Positions 1-11,615 are shown, counted from the first letter of the stretch. The stretch: DNA of 64,000 bases from Apodemus sylvaticus (GCF_947179515.1 NC_067476.1:53911383-53975382); one strand, 5' to 3'. Notes: a model not told the origin generated them from the letters alone. A program made the numbers and translations.

Positions 1-246
1 GAGCTAACTCAGATGCAACCTGGGAACATGGAAATACCACGTTCTACAGCTAATCAGACCCATGGAAGGATGACACATCTGGATGTCGTCAGGAAGGGGT
101 TTCTGGGGACATCAGGGACTGCTTGCTCTCAGAGCCTCTGCTTACCATTATGGGTGAATTTGCAAGAATCCAGAGCATTAATAATCGGAGACCAGCTCCT
201 GTCCGCTCAAGGCCTCTGGTCTCAGAATATCACTGTTTAATTCAAA
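1..246. other. Intergenic, no recognised feature
   Basis: No SINE, coding or RNA signature recognised. Open frames here are short and lack any family resemblance. Confidence 0.5.
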
Positions 247-446
<200 letters not shown>

Positions 447-455
447 TTTAAATAA

Positions 456-1215
456 AAACTTGCTGAGGCCTTAATCCTAGCAGAGTTTCTCAGGCCCTCC
501 ATAGCTCCTTCCCACAGGTCCCCACGAGTAACATGATTGATCTGACATCTCATATGAGTGCTCTCTCAAAGACCAAGGTATCCTTCTTTGTGACTCTCTT
601 GGGACACAAAGTCATTTCAAGGCTTAGAGGGATGTTCTGGTCCACCCTGCCTTGGTTTGAACTATTAACATTGACAGAAGTCCCTAACAGGCTGTGCGGG
701 GGGGGAGGGGGGGGGATAAATGTCACCGAAAAGGGCAGATGCAGAAGGAAACAGTACCTGGGCTTTGACTGGCAGAGAGAAAGGGATGGGCTGATCATCA
801 GTCATAGTGACCTGCAGTGCTGTCTGGGAGACACTGGAGTTGCTCGCCACCAGGCATATCATAATAAAAGCCCTGTTTAGAAGTAACTATCAAGGTCGAA
901 CATTTAGGCTTGAGTCAAAATGCCACCGCCTTTAACAAAAAAACAAAAAACAAAACCCATGCAAAAGCTGGTATGGGCACTTTGCTACTCGGATTGGTGG
1001 CCTTGCCATAGATATCTACTCACATATCTCATTAATCCTTGCTGCTGCTCTGGTGGGGGCTTGGGTGGCAGGGGCTTAGAATCTTCTTCCTCCCCACCAA
1101 ACCTGGGCCTTATCCTCTTTTAATATGATAGTGGATGCTGTAGTGGTCTAAGCATGGTGGCTCTGGCTTTAGATAGGCAGATAGCATTTGGACAGAAGTA
1201 TGGTTGACTTGGGTG
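456..1215. other. Intergenic, no recognised gene; one G-run
   Basis: Apart from a guanine run near 699-716 (G8-A-G9 pattern), nothing recognisable is seen. Open frames of up to 115 codons lack any family signature. Confidence 0.5.
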
Positions 1216-1312
1216 TGAAGAATCCATGCTGCGGTCACAGCACTTAGGAGGGGGAGGCAGGAGGATCCTTGGTTTGAGCCCAGCCTGGACTACCTAGTGA
1301 GACCCTATCTGA
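1216..1312 (+). mobile_element. Degenerate B1/B4-like SINE
   Basis: A diverged 7SL-type SINE body (cacagcacttaggaggggga, then a tail resembling 'agcctggactacctagtgag') leads straight into a purine tail. Confidence 0.6.
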
Positions 1313-1373
1313 AGAAGAAGGAGAAGAAGAAGGAGAAGGAGAAGGAGGAGGAGGAGAAGGAGAAGAGGGATGG
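1312..1373 (+). repeat. (GAA/GGA)n purine tract
   Basis: AGA and AGG trinucleotides in tandem, forming the expanded tail of the SINE just upstream. Confidence 0.85.
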
Positions 1374-1445
1374 GTAGGATCACCAGAGCCCAATGTCTTT
1401 GAAAGTCAGCTTCAAGCAACAGAAACTGCTGGTGTAAGCAGGAAA

Positions 1446-1536
1446 GGCACTGGGGGAGGGTTGAGGGCACTGGTGGAGGGTTGAGGGCACTGGTGGAGGG
1501 TTGAGGGCACTGGTGGAGGGTTGAGGGCACTGGTGG
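1446..1536 (+). repeat. 20-bp minisatellite, about 4.5 copies
   Basis: The unit ggcactggtggagggttgag repeats exactly every 20 bases, with ggcac at 1446, 1466, 1486, 1506 and 1526. Only the first copy differs (a G for T). Confidence 0.95.
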
Positions 1537-1918
1537 GTCACAGGGAAGTCTGGAGAGTGAGCCTCAGGTCTTGGGCACAGCCAGGTGCAGTTACTCCAGA
1601 TTTCCTGGCCAGTGTGAACCACTCTTTACTGCTGTGGTTGCTCTCTGCAGTGGTCCCTCCTGGCTGCTGTCAGACCCCACCCATGTCTTCTCACTCACCA
1701 TCACTGAGGTGCCCCTCAGTGGCTTGAATACCAGCGTGGCTTCTGCAAGAAAAATGAGGCAGAGAAGCAGACAGCTCTCAACAGGCTGAGATGGCTTTAT
1801 GGGAGCAGCAAGGGCCCAGCCTCCTCCCGCCCTCATGAAAGCTGAGTATATTTAGAAGGGCTGGGAGATGTGGGGAATATGTGCACATGCATGGGTAGCT
1901 ACCAGAAGTTACAGCTCT

Positions 1919-1924
1919 GTGCGT

Positions 1925-1970
<46 letters not shown>
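1919..1970. repeat. (TG)n microsatellite
   Basis: A GTGC-interrupted start followed by uninterrupted TG dinucleotides. Confidence 0.95.
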
Positions 1971-1973
<3 letters not shown>

Positions 1974-2289
1974 CATGCGTGGTTTGACTGGGAGAAAGAT
2001 AGTGTTGTTTCTTTGTTTGTTTTAGATAACTGGGCATACTGTTTCTGTAGCTGGAATAGAGTGAGCAGGCTAAACCATTCTTTATGGCTGGGGGCTATGC
2101 CCAGGACAACCTGACTCAATTCCTCATGACTTGGGTCTATTGCCCAATGGCTCCTGCCACCTTCCAGTGGAAACTATCCAACAGCTTATTGTCCAGGGGT
2201 GACTGCTGTGTTCATAAAAGGAGAGGGGAGATATGTTCTTTGGAGGTGTAGTCAGGCATGCAAGAAGGAGTACCACAGTGGGCCCATGC

Positions 2290-2394
2290 CAAGGCATCCC
2301 TTCCCCCGAGGGACCAGCCACATGACGGGCATAGTATAGAATAGCATAGTATAGAATAGAGTTTATTCAGGGAATGAGAGGGAAGTTAAGAGAG

Positions 2395-2443
<49 letters not shown>

Positions 2444-2996
2444 GCTGGCCATGAGCTCAAGGAGAGAGGGGGAGGGAATGGGGGAGGGGGGAAGGGAAGC
2501 AGAGAAAGTAAGAGAGGAACAAGAGAACAAGAGGGGGCGAGCAGCCTCTTTTATAGTGGGTCAGGCCTACCTGGCTGTTGCCAGGTAACTGTGGGGCGGA
2601 GCTTAGACAGAGTGCTAACAGAGTGAAGGTTGAACAAGGTGTTGTCAGAACCTCCCAATATTTTTCTTTCTAGCCCATAGCGGCTCTCTTGGTCCAAGCC
2701 TAGTGTGCCAAGTGGGGAACATCTGAGCTTGGCAATCCTCTTAATCCCTCCGGGGTATCTGCGTCGCTGTCCTGCAAACCTCCATGGGGGAAGGAGAGCA
2801 CTAGAAACAGTCAGACAAGCCGTTGCTGCTCTAGAGAACTTAGGACTGAGGGTGGAAGAATGGAACATTAGCTCAGGCCTGCTCTTCCCATGCCGTGGCA
2901 GGCATCGTACCCCGACACGGTGAGCCCCGAGCTAGCAGACCTGTGTGTCCCCGCGCCTCACCTAGGAAGTGGGTCTACATTACAGGGGGCGCCACA
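2290..2996 (-). mobile_element. LTR, probably solo, of an ERV (minus orientation)
   Basis: Read on the minus strand, the block starts with TGTGGCGCCCCC at 2996. It carries a TATA box (TATAAAA, plus-strand ttttata at 2549-2555), then a pyrimidine-rich leader with a long CT microsatellite (2398-2438 on plus, as AG). A poly(A) signal AATAAA follows (plus tttatt at 2362-2367), with a GC-rich U5-like stretch after it. TATA and AATAAA about 185 bases apart in the right order are what an LTR promoter and R region look like. The U5 end is a guess (about 2290) and I see no target-site duplication. The subfamily is not identified. Confidence 0.55.
2398..2438. repeat. (AG)n microsatellite inside the LTR
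   Basis: About 20 uninterrupted AG units, followed by GA-rich sequence to about 2545. It lies between the TATA box and poly(A) signal of the minus-strand LTR. Confidence 0.9.
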
Positions 2997-4537
2997 TTGT
3001 GTTCCCCGCCCCTTTCCTTTCTCCCTGCGTTGGAATCAGGGAGCCTGGATTCAGGCTCCTGCAGTAGACCTCCACCCCAAAAAGGTCTATGAAGCGGCTC
3101 CCTCTACTTTTACTGGGGCTCTGAGTCTCTTCAGAAACCCTGTCACGCTGTCTCCCTCGGGTGCGCGATCCTGAACTACCCTCCGAGGTTCTGCCTTGCT
3201 AATGTCCCACCCCCCATCTCCTTGTCGATGGCATTAACAAGTCCTTAGTCACCGTGTTCTCCAGAACCACTACGTCTAAAACCTAACAGAGAGAGCTAGT
3301 GCCACATTAGCGAGGGCCAACTTGAAAACGGTTAGAAAAATGGCAGGCGCCTATCAGGTGAATCTCATCTTAGGGGATCTAAGGCTGCTTGAAAGCAGGC
3401 TGCCTTGAGCTGTGAGCGAGCGCCCCTCAAATGCTCTTTGGAACGGCAGAAGCCAGGCACAGCTCTTCTCCAAGTAAGGTAGGAAGAAAAAACGAGGGGG
3501 CTGAGTTTGGGAGAGTTCGGAAAAATTCTAACAAGCCTTCTTTGTTTATCTCCCCGAGGCTTCCGCAGCCGGTCTGCATGTAGTTGGGATAAATTCAGCC
3601 CAGGAGGAAAATCAGCGCTTCCTCCCCCTCTCTCCTCCCTTTTTAGGTGAGAGGAGGAGGTGCCGTGGGGGTAGAGAAAGATTCTGAGCTTGCCAGCTGG
3701 TACTGCTGCTGGGCTCAGGCGAGCCAGCTTGCTCCGCCCCCACAGAGCAGGCCAGAGCAGGGACACGCAGAGGCACCCCTTTCCTTCACCCCAACCCCCA
3801 CCTGGGGGTGGGGGCAGGTAGCCGAGTCACCTTGTGATCCCACAGCTTGCGCGGCCCAAGCAGAACCCTGCAATGAGGCGCAGCGGAGCAGGCAAGGCAG
3901 CGGCGCTGTAGAGAAGGCCCCAGTAAGAAATACAGTCCTTTTTGGGAAGGGTAATACAGAAACAGTCCAAACTCAGTCCAAACACAGAGTTCGGACACTG
4001 GATTATGGAGGGATTGCTGTGTGGGTCGATTCTAAGGATAGGATGTCAGTAAATGAGGACGGGATATCTGGGAATAGGGATCACATCAGGGTAAGAAGGG
4101 GAATCCAGGCCTAAGGACCTGGGGGTGATAAAATGTGAGCCTGGCCTCTTGCGCCTCTTGCAGCATCAGAAGAAAATAGGAAGCCCTGGCCACTACGTAA
4201 CACAGCCTTGTGAGCTCTGGACATAAACCACAGGCCTCCTGAGCTCCCAGGCTCTGGCTTCCTGAGAGTTGCTCAGAGCAACAGGAACTCCTTGAGTGGG
4301 CCCGGGCCCAGGGCAGACTTGAGCACTGGGTGTGTGAAACATTGAGAGGCTCCAACAGTGAAGCCTTTGCTTCTTCATAGATGCTACCTCAGGAGGAAGA
4401 GGGTAGGGTGTGTCCATAAAGATAGCTGGGGCCTAGATAGACCATGCAGACGAAAGTGTTTGTAGCCAGCGTTGCCAGCTGTGAGCTGTGTGTATCGAGA
4501 GGCAGAGACCATCAGAGAACTCCAGCTCAGCTCAGCT
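2997..4537. other. GC-richer intergenic stretch, no gene recognised
   Basis: Noticeably richer in G+C and CpG than the flanks. A 155-codon plus-strand frame (3647-4114) and a 133-codon minus-strand frame (3365-3766) overlap each other in opposite directions. Neither resembles a family I know. It could be further ERV-derived sequence upstream of the LTR, or an unannotated promoter or CpG cluster. Confidence 0.4.
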
Positions 4538-4549
4538 CAGATGTATTTT

Positions 4550-4723
4550 TTTTTTTTTTTGATTTTGTTTTGTTTTGTTTTCGAGACAGGGTTTCTCTGT
4601 GTAGCCCTGACTGTCCTGCATGGAACTCACTCTGTAGACCAGGCTGGCCTTGAACTCAGAAATCCTCCTGCCTCTGCCTCCCAGAGTGCTGGGATTACAG
4701 GCGTGCACCACCACCGCCCGGCA
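4550..4723 (-). mobile_element. B1 SINE
   Basis: Near-complete B1 in reverse, with a T-rich tail on the left and its head (gggcggtggtggtgcacgcc on minus) on the right. It is flanked by a 12-bp target-site duplication cagatgtatttt at 4538-4549 and 4724-4735. Confidence 0.95.
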
Positions 4724-4735
4724 CAGATGTATTTT

Positions 4736-5680
4736 ATTGTTGTATGCTAAAACTCTGGCTATAGTGTTAATTACTATTAAAGAGCATTGTCCTGCGTCTT
4801 TTCTGTAGGTGGAGCCTCGCAGCTTTCTCTTACCTACAATACAGTAACCATCTGGCTGCCTCTGAGCTCAGGTCCATGTCTCCATTCACCAAGCTGAAAA
4901 GCTACATGTTCCCTGGCTGTGTAGCGACTGGCACTGTGGGGTAGCTTGAGATACAATTACAACTGTGGCCTGACTGGGTGGAGACAGGAGGCCTATGGGG
5001 GTGCTGTGTGGTTTTGAGTGGCCATTTGAGTGGGGAGGTCACTTCCTAGTGATAAGAGTCCAGTTTCTGTCCCAAGGAGCTTACACTTTAAGGCAGAGGA
5101 TCTGATGTGGGAATAAATGGGGCTCCTGGGCTCTTCCTAGGTTAGCCACCGTTCACCCCAGCAAGAAAGAGAAGGTCTCCTCTTCCAAACAAGGGAGTAT
5201 TCTCACTGGAGGCCCAGGATTATGACTTTGGTCCTGGTCATATAGCAGCTACAGCCATGGCTGAATGTGTGACTCAGCAGGGAGTTGTGAGGAAATTTTC
5301 AGGGGACACCTGGGCACCGTTTAAACTCACAGCCAGTGGCATCCTGAGCCTTTGAAGTAGATTTTATGACTGGCCGGCTGGTCATGCTGGTAACTAGACT
5401 TGAGGTCACAGTTCCAGGGTTGTAGCGATGTATCCTAGATGCTGCTTAACTGGCTACCCTGTGTGACAGATATCCAAGGGTTTGAAGGTCCCGAGGTCAA
5501 GGATGTTGTATGTTTGTGGCTCCTGTAGAGAGCAGGGCAGATGTGCCATGTTTTTCAGGTATTGGAGCAGCAGGAAGCAGCAGGTGCTGCTACCTGGGGC
5601 AGATGTGGGGTCACCATGGCTGCTGAGAAAGACAGACCAGCATCCATGCATGTTGGGCTGAAAGTAGACACACAGCAACA
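4736..5680. other. Intergenic, nothing recognised
   Basis: Unique-looking sequence without splice-bounded coding, RNA or clear repeat signatures. Confidence 0.5.
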
Positions 5681-5681
5681 T

Positions 5682-5728
<47 letters not shown>
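5682..5728. repeat. (CA)n microsatellite
   Basis: About 22 CA units. Confidence 0.95.
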
Positions 5729-5729
<1 letters not shown>

Positions 5730-6885
5730 CACATTCTATCACCTGGAGACCTGTGAAAGTGATCATGGGAGGTATTTTTTGTATTTGTCTTTGCTTGTTT
5801 GTTTTTCTTTTTTGTTTTTCTTTTGAGAATAATTCTCAACTGGCACCAATTCAAGGCCTAGCAATCAGTATAGTCATGGCATGCACTCCCTAAACAAATT
5901 GTGTATTTTTGTACCACAGCACACTATCCATCTGTGAAGACCAGCTAACTACAGTGAGGTACAGTGTCACGAATGTCATACAGTTGAGTGGACAAAGCAA
6001 GCGCAGAGAGGTTAGCATTATTTCCCGTAATGTGAAATTCAAACCAAGCAAAATAACACCGTGTCTTCAGAGATTCGTGATGCTTCTGAGGAAAAACATG
6101 GAGACGATAAAGTTCAGAGTAAGGCTCCACTGGAGAAAAGGGGGGGAGGAGTCAGCACTGGTCAGTCTTCCAGGGTGGGTGAAACTGGACAATGCTCTCT
6201 CAGGCTGGCGGTAGGGGCAAGGATGTTCATTTTATAATTATTTGTTAAACTTCATGTATTGCGCATTTGTTTTGTCGTGTTAAAGACAGAACCTGGGGTC
6301 TTGCCCTTGCTAGGCAAGTTCTTTCACCTGAAGACCAGTGAAGGCCACATTTCTAGTCCCGATGTGTTTCTCTGAATATATTTATACTCATGATGAAAAT
6401 ATTAGGTGAGCGTCCTAAAGTCTCCATGTTTAGTCTTGTACCAGAGTCTGAGATGTGTGCCTGTGTGTGCACTGGAAGGAGACATCGTTAGGAATGAATG
6501 TGAAAACCACACAAGCAACAGAGGCCCTTCCAGTTCTGAGGTGGCCCCGGAAGAGCTCAGTGGCATCCAGGAGGTTGGCTGTGATCAGCTCCTGCTACTG
6601 GCAGAGGTGGCTGGGTGAAGATGGGTTGATGCTGAAGAGGGTGACAAAGGCCATCAATTTTTTTGGACTCACAGTACAGCTCAAGAGGGTTTGGAAAATG
6701 GGAGGATGGATTGGCAACCTTTCTGTTAGCCTAGGCTAGGCAATTAATAGATTCTCAATTCAGAACGGCCCTCAGGCATAGTGTAGTTAAACAGATAATA
6801 GAAAAAAATGAACGAAAAAAGACTTTTAGAAACCCTCAGAGAAAAATAGGTAAATACGAGAGAATTAAAAAATAGATACAGTTAT
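5730..6885. other. Intergenic, nothing recognised
   Basis: Open frames of up to 101 codons (5909-6214) have no recognisable domain. No other signal is seen. Confidence 0.45.
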
Positions 6886-6889
6886 GCTT

Positions 6890-7105
6890 ACTGCCAAATC
6901 CCATTATAAAACCATCTTCATCAAACTTCCACAGGGGGTTGCTTAGGGAATAGTTTGGCAACTCCTCAAAAAGTTAAACATAGACCTAGCTAGCACATGA
7001 TCCAGCAATTCTACTTCTGGGTGTAGATCCAAGGAACAGAAAGCGGTCTTAAACAGATCCTTGTTCATGGTGCTAGCACCGCTCAGAAACATCCTGAGGG
7101 AGAAA
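6890..7105 (+). mobile_element. Ancient L1 fragment (3' ORF2 region)
   Basis: Diverged plus-strand match to the end of mammalian L1 ORF2. The 'cctcaaaaagttaaacatag ... ccagcaattctacttctggg' wording is typical of old L1 copies. Heavily mutated, no open frame. Confidence 0.7.
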
Positions 7106-7126
7106 CAATGCAGTGTCAATCACGAG

Positions 7127-7322
7127 CTGGGCTGGGGAGAGAGCTCAGTGCTTAAGCCTGCCTGCTGCATGAGCGTCAGGACCTGAGTCCAAGTCACCAG
7201 AACCCACATGAAATTACGGTCACGGTTGTTCGTGTTCCCAGCTATGACCCCAGTGCTGTGGGGAGGCTGGGAGGTGGAACAATCAGGAGGATCACTGGGT
7301 CCTGCTGGCCACAAGCCTGACG
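7127..7322 (+). mobile_element. B3/B4-family SINE
   Basis: A tRNA-like head (ggctggggagagagctcagt) with a recognisable box B region (gacctgagtcc), followed by a B1-like second half ending near 'ggtcctgctggccacaagcc'. Confidence 0.75.
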
Positions 7323-7499
7323 AATATCCTTCACTATAAGTAGAATGGAATTGCCTAGAGATATATTAAAGCAGATTGGGAATATATGACCATATGACCA
7401 TATTAAAGCCATATCAGACAAACCAGGTCCCCAAACTTACTGGACACCCCAGACCAATGGAAGGTACAGTATCCCCCAACCTGAACCCTATACAAAGGA

Positions 7500-7597
7500 T
7501 GACATATGGGCATGATGCCACACGCCTATTATCCTAACACTTGGGAGCTGGATGAAGAAGGATCTGGAGTTAAAGACTGGCCTGAACTATTTCAGAC
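7500..7597 (+). mobile_element. Degenerate B1-like SINE
   Basis: Diverged B1 body (gggcatgatgccacacgcct ... aacacttgggagctgg), followed by the GATA microsatellite. Confidence 0.6.
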
Positions 7598-7617
7598 TGT
7601 GATAGACAGAGATGGCT

Positions 7618-7800
7618 GGTTGGATAGATATATAGATAGATAGATAGATAGATAGATAGATGATAGATATATAGATGAATGGATATATAGATAGATAAAT
7701 GATACATGATAGAAGGGTAGATAGAAAGATAGCTAGACAGATGGATACATAGAGAGATGGGTAGATAGATAGATAATAGATAGATGTACAGCCGATAGAT
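7618..7800. repeat. Imperfect (GATA)n microsatellite
   Basis: GATA/GATG tetramers with several interruptions over about 180 bases. The minus-strand frame through it encodes Ser/Ile/Tyr repeats and is not a gene. Confidence 0.95.
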
Positions 7801-8745
7801 GAATGGAAAGACATTGATACCTAGAGAGAGATAATACTTTTAACTGTGACCTGTCATGGTCCTGCTGACCTGTCGTCCAATCACCCAGTGCAGAAAGAAC
7901 CGATAGGCAGAGAGTTCCAAATGATCCTCAGAGCTTCATCTCCTTATGGTCCTGGCTGCCTGACAGAACCTGCTCAGTTACTGAATTACTCTTCTTACAA
8001 CCAGACCTGGTCCTGGGCTTCCTGTCAGCTTCACCCTGGTGCAGGTCTGCACACCTCCGGCAGCTCTCCAGCCAGTTCTTTAACACCTCGTCTACATACC
8101 TGCAATGACCCTCGTGTGTGTGGTGTCTGAGCAGGCTTGCCCCTGGCCCCACTAAGACCTCTTTGAACTCCATGGTCTCTGTAACATGTCTGTTGCAATT
8201 TTGCAACATATTATGTATAATCTGAGAGTTAATATCTGCAATTAAGATTAGGATATGAGAACTGTGGTTGACAATGTTCAACTATTGAAGAAACTTGGGA
8301 TTACTTGGGAAATTGCAGCAAATGCTGCAATAAAACCTGATGGTGTGGGAGACATAAATGTGTGTGCATTTCCAGTGTAGCACTCACGGCAATTGTGAGT
8401 CTAGATCAGCTTTGCTACATAGCAAGATCCTGTTTTAAAAACCTAGAGGCACTCAATGCTGTTCCTGTGTGAGGAGACAATGGGGAGAGGCTGAGGCTGT
8501 GAAAGTTCCTCTTGAATTAGGGAACATGGGAAACAAGGTAGCTTTCCCTTGTAGAAGTTTTTAGGAAGAGTTAGAGTTCCTGTTCTGGGCCCTCTCTGGC
8601 CCCTGGGTCAGCTCCTTGGTACAGCACAGAGGTGCCTAAGGACCAGGACCTGGTGGAACATCTCCTTTGCCCTCTCCTTCCTGATTCTTATATAGATGCG
8701 GGGGGCAGGTATGTTCTAAAGATGGACCCCTTGGGAAGTGCGCTT
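7801..8745. other. Intergenic, nothing recognised
   Basis: Unique-looking sequence. Overlapping frames of 94 and 117 codons on opposite strands (7846-8130, 7928-8281) look like chance. A weak SINE-tail remnant is possible at about 8370-8440. Confidence 0.4.
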
Positions 8746-8749
8746 TGAT

Positions 8750-8858
8750 ATTCTTTTCTTCCCTTCCTTCCTCTCTCCTTCCCTCCCTCCTTTCCTTTGT
8801 CTCTCCCTGCCTCCCTCCCTTCCTCCTTCCCTCACTCTTTCCCTCCCTTCCTGCTTCA
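8750..8858. repeat. (CCTT)n-like pyrimidine tract
   Basis: Interrupted CTTCC/CCTT repeats, pyrimidine on the plus strand. Confidence 0.9.
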
Positions 8859-8864
8859 TTTTCT

Positions 8865-9010
8865 GTACTGGAGAATGAACCTAGAACCTTGCGCACACTA
8901 GCAAGCACTCTGCCGTTGAGCTATACCTATAACCCCCCATTTTAGCTTCATTTTGAGACAAGGCCCATTGAAATGCCTTGGTTGGCCTCGCTCTGTAGTC
9001 CAGCAAGGCC
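8865..9010 (-). mobile_element. B4/ID-type SINE remnant
   Basis: Reads in reverse as an ID-like head (plus 'gaacctagaaccttgcgcac ... ctctgccgttgagctatacc') followed by a diverged B1-like half. Confidence 0.6.
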
Positions 9011-9339
9011 GTGACTCCTCCCCCCAACACACAGTTCAACACACAGGGAAGAAATGGAAAAAAATGAAAACAAAAAGCCTGAGATGAAGAAGCAGAGACA
9101 GCTCAGTGCAAGCCTCCATGCAAGCCACCCACTCTTGGGGGGTGCAGAGTGCAAGCCTCTCCCCCCCAAGTAGGACAGGAGCTCCCTGGGGGGTGGCAGA
9201 CACTCCATCAGAATGCCCATGGGGAGGTGATTAGCACTATGGCCCTTTAATCAAGGGCAAAGCAACACTCATTTATTTGACCTTGAAGTGGCCACAGGCT
9301 GCAGTTGAGGGTGACAGTGGGGTGGGGCAGGGGTGATGA

Positions 9340-9422
9340 GTGATGGAAGGCCTTGACTTTGGATCCTCCTGCCTCAGTTTACTGAGTAGCTGGGATTATA
9401 GCCTATACCTGCAGGCCTGGGT
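9340..9422 (-). mobile_element. B1/PB1-like fragment
   Basis: Reverse B1/Alu-like wording (cctcctgcctcagtttactg, then agtagctgggattatagcc). Confidence 0.5.
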
Positions 9423-9424
9423 AA

Positions 9425-10600
9425 TTACCTTGTAACATTAAATTCACCTATGTTGTTTCTGGGAAAGGGAAAAAAAAAACCCATACTTTAAAATGGAAAG
9501 GCATGAGAATGAGGCATATACTCAATGGAAAATTTGCTTCTCAAACAGCTTGAGCAAAAAAAACCTCTCATCCCCATGGCAACCAGATTCCACTGCGACC
9601 AACCATATTTCTCTGCCAGGTCACCCACCCGTTGGCAAGCCTGACACATCAGCTCTTCCTAGCACACGTGGGTGACAGCACCCACACAGCGGGCTGCCTC
9701 TGGGGCCCTCTCTAGTTTCTTAACATTGTGTGGGAAGCGCCACCTAACAGAGCAGAGAGTGCCTCCCAGAAGTCAGGGAGACTTCGGCAGGCCATCGCCC
9801 TTCTTGAAGCCCCTGGGGCACAGGATCTGGGTCAGTTATGTTCTGCCATTCTGTACTGAAGCCCTGACAAGATGGAAGAGACACCTAAGCTTCTTCCCTT
9901 TGATCAGATTATCATCTTCATTTCCCCCTTGGAAAAACCAGTTAAAGAAGAATGGATTTATGTCAACAGAAGATGACAAGAAGAATTCTTCCAGGTCCTG
10001 AATGGGTCTTATCATGAAAGAACCAGAAATTCTTATCTCTTCGGAAAACTGGGGACTAGGGAAAAACTCATTTTCCTCAGAAACACAACAAAAACAAGCT
10101 AAACATCTTTGAAACAGAAAGGGGTGACAATATGGGGCCAGGGCTTCCCTCAGGAAGGAACCCATTAGCCTGCCCATGAATTTACATGCCTTCTAGTCTT
10201 TTGTTGTGGTAAATATTATTTGGGGGTTTTTAACCTTACCTTTGATCACTGAGTTCCTAAGTAAAAGACACAAAACCTTTATATTTATAATAAGCCTTAA
10301 AGCACTAGGAGCTGGGCATATATCAGCAATGAACAGCATTAATGCTAGCACCAGGTATAAGTTTTATATTTTGGAGGCTGTTGTTGCAGTAGGTGCATTA
10401 AGAGGATACAGCTAGGTTGAACAGGTGTTGGCCTGACACCAACTTCACCTAGGGGTGACAGTGCAATTGGAACAGGGGAATTCTATATAGGCATTTGTCC
10501 GCAGCCAAGAGCTGTGTCAGATGAGAGGGGCAGGGTTTAAAAAAAACAGACATTAGGATGCTGTCCATGGTTCCCTGAAGTAGGAATGGTAAATACATAA
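9425..10600. other. Intergenic, nothing recognised
   Basis: Opposing frames at 9672-10001 and 9836-10177 overlap and have no family resemblance. No repeat class recognised. Confidence 0.45.
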
Positions 10601-10608
10601 ATGGCATG

Positions 10609-10941
10609 GGGGGGGGGGGAGAGAGAGAAGGAGAGAGAGAGGAGGGGGGGGGGAGAGTGAGAGAGGGAGGGAGAGGAAGAAGGAGAGTGAGAGTGAGAGA
10701 GGGAGGGAGAGAGGGAGGGAGAGGAAGAAGGAGAGGGAGAGGGAGAGAGGGAGGGAGAGGGAGAGAGGGAGGGAGAAGGAGAGAAGGAGGGAGAGGAAGA
10801 GGGAGAGGAAGAGGGAGAGGGAGAGGGAGAGGGAGAGGGAGAGGGAGAGGGAGAGGGAGAGGGAGAGGGAGAGGGAGAGGGAGAGGGAGAGGGAGAGGGA
10901 GAGGGAGAGGGAGAGGGAGAGGGAGAGGGAGAGAGAGAGAA
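10609..10941 (+). repeat. Long purine tract, (GA)n / (GGGAGA)n
   Basis: About 330 bases almost wholly purine on the plus strand. A G-run leads into GA-rich sequence with GGAA interruptions, then a nearly perfect GGGAGA hexamer array from about 10800 to 10932. The translated frames are poly-Arg/Gly one way and poly-Ser/Leu the other, plainly artefacts. Mirror symmetry makes it a candidate for triplex (H-DNA) formation. Confidence 0.95.
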
Positions 10942-11604
10942 TAGGTCTCAAAAAGCAGTTGTCCCCTGTCTGGGATACTTTAACAAAAGAGAAGGAAAAT
11001 AGGAAAATGGATATAAACTATTTCAGAGCTAGGGGCAGGAGAAAATCAGGAGATATCCTGCTTCCTCTCTGGCTCCTACTGGAGATATCCTTAGTTCTGG
11101 TTATATTACGTTCCCTTTGGGACATCAAGTTCTCTTCCCTTTCTGTCTATTGTCTGTTCTTGGTGCACCAATCTGTCCATGTGTGTCAATTTATGTTTGC
11201 TTTTGTTTCTTTGTTTGAATGATTGTTTTTTAATGTTTCATGTTGAAAAATTAGTTAAAACTTTATCTGCTGGAAATATATAAAAAGTGTGTAGACTTTT
11301 GTTTCTGACTGGTTTTAAAGTTATAAATATGTTCTGCATGTCTTGGTTATAGAGTATTGGCTTATAAACTATTGGGTATGATTAGAAATTTGTAACACTG
11401 GTAACAACAGAAAGTTAGCTTAAAACTGGTAACTCAGGGTTGGAGTCATTCTAAACAACATTACAGAGCATGAGTCAAACCAGGAAAACAGGTCTCTAAA
11501 GATACTTCTAAATTGGAATCATATTTTATGTAATTTATATCCTAGAAACTAGACTTATAAAGGATAGGACTTAAAACAATGTCCCTTTAATGAGGTATTA
11601 AAAA
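10942..11604. other. AT-rich, unclassified sequence
   Basis: T-rich, possibly a retroviral leader-like stretch at 11100-11240 (repeated 'tctgtctattgtctgttctt' style wording). It could be part of the neighbouring provirus, but nothing proves it. The 87-codon frame at 10959-11222 is not recognised. Confidence 0.3.
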
Positions 11605-11615
11605 TTGCATTGTCA

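Noticed and set aside
1446..1536. CRISPR-like array
   Set aside because: Direct 20-bp tandem repeats without spacers in a mammalian genome; it is a minisatellite.
2980..2998. tRNA-Lys primer-binding site (TGGCGCCC on minus)
   Set aside because: The word overlaps the likely LTR start TGTGGCGCCCCC and does not continue as a Lys primer match, so it is better explained as the LTR edge.
3647..4114. 155-codon plus-strand frame as a gene
   Set aside because: No recognised domain, no splice or promoter support, and an overlapping antisense frame. GC-rich sequence opens frames by chance.
10553..10951. Long Arg/Gly and Ser/Leu open frames
   Set aside because: They are translations of the purine microsatellite in both directions. 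The same applies to 242-553, 29307-29607, 54024-54347 and 55745-56170.
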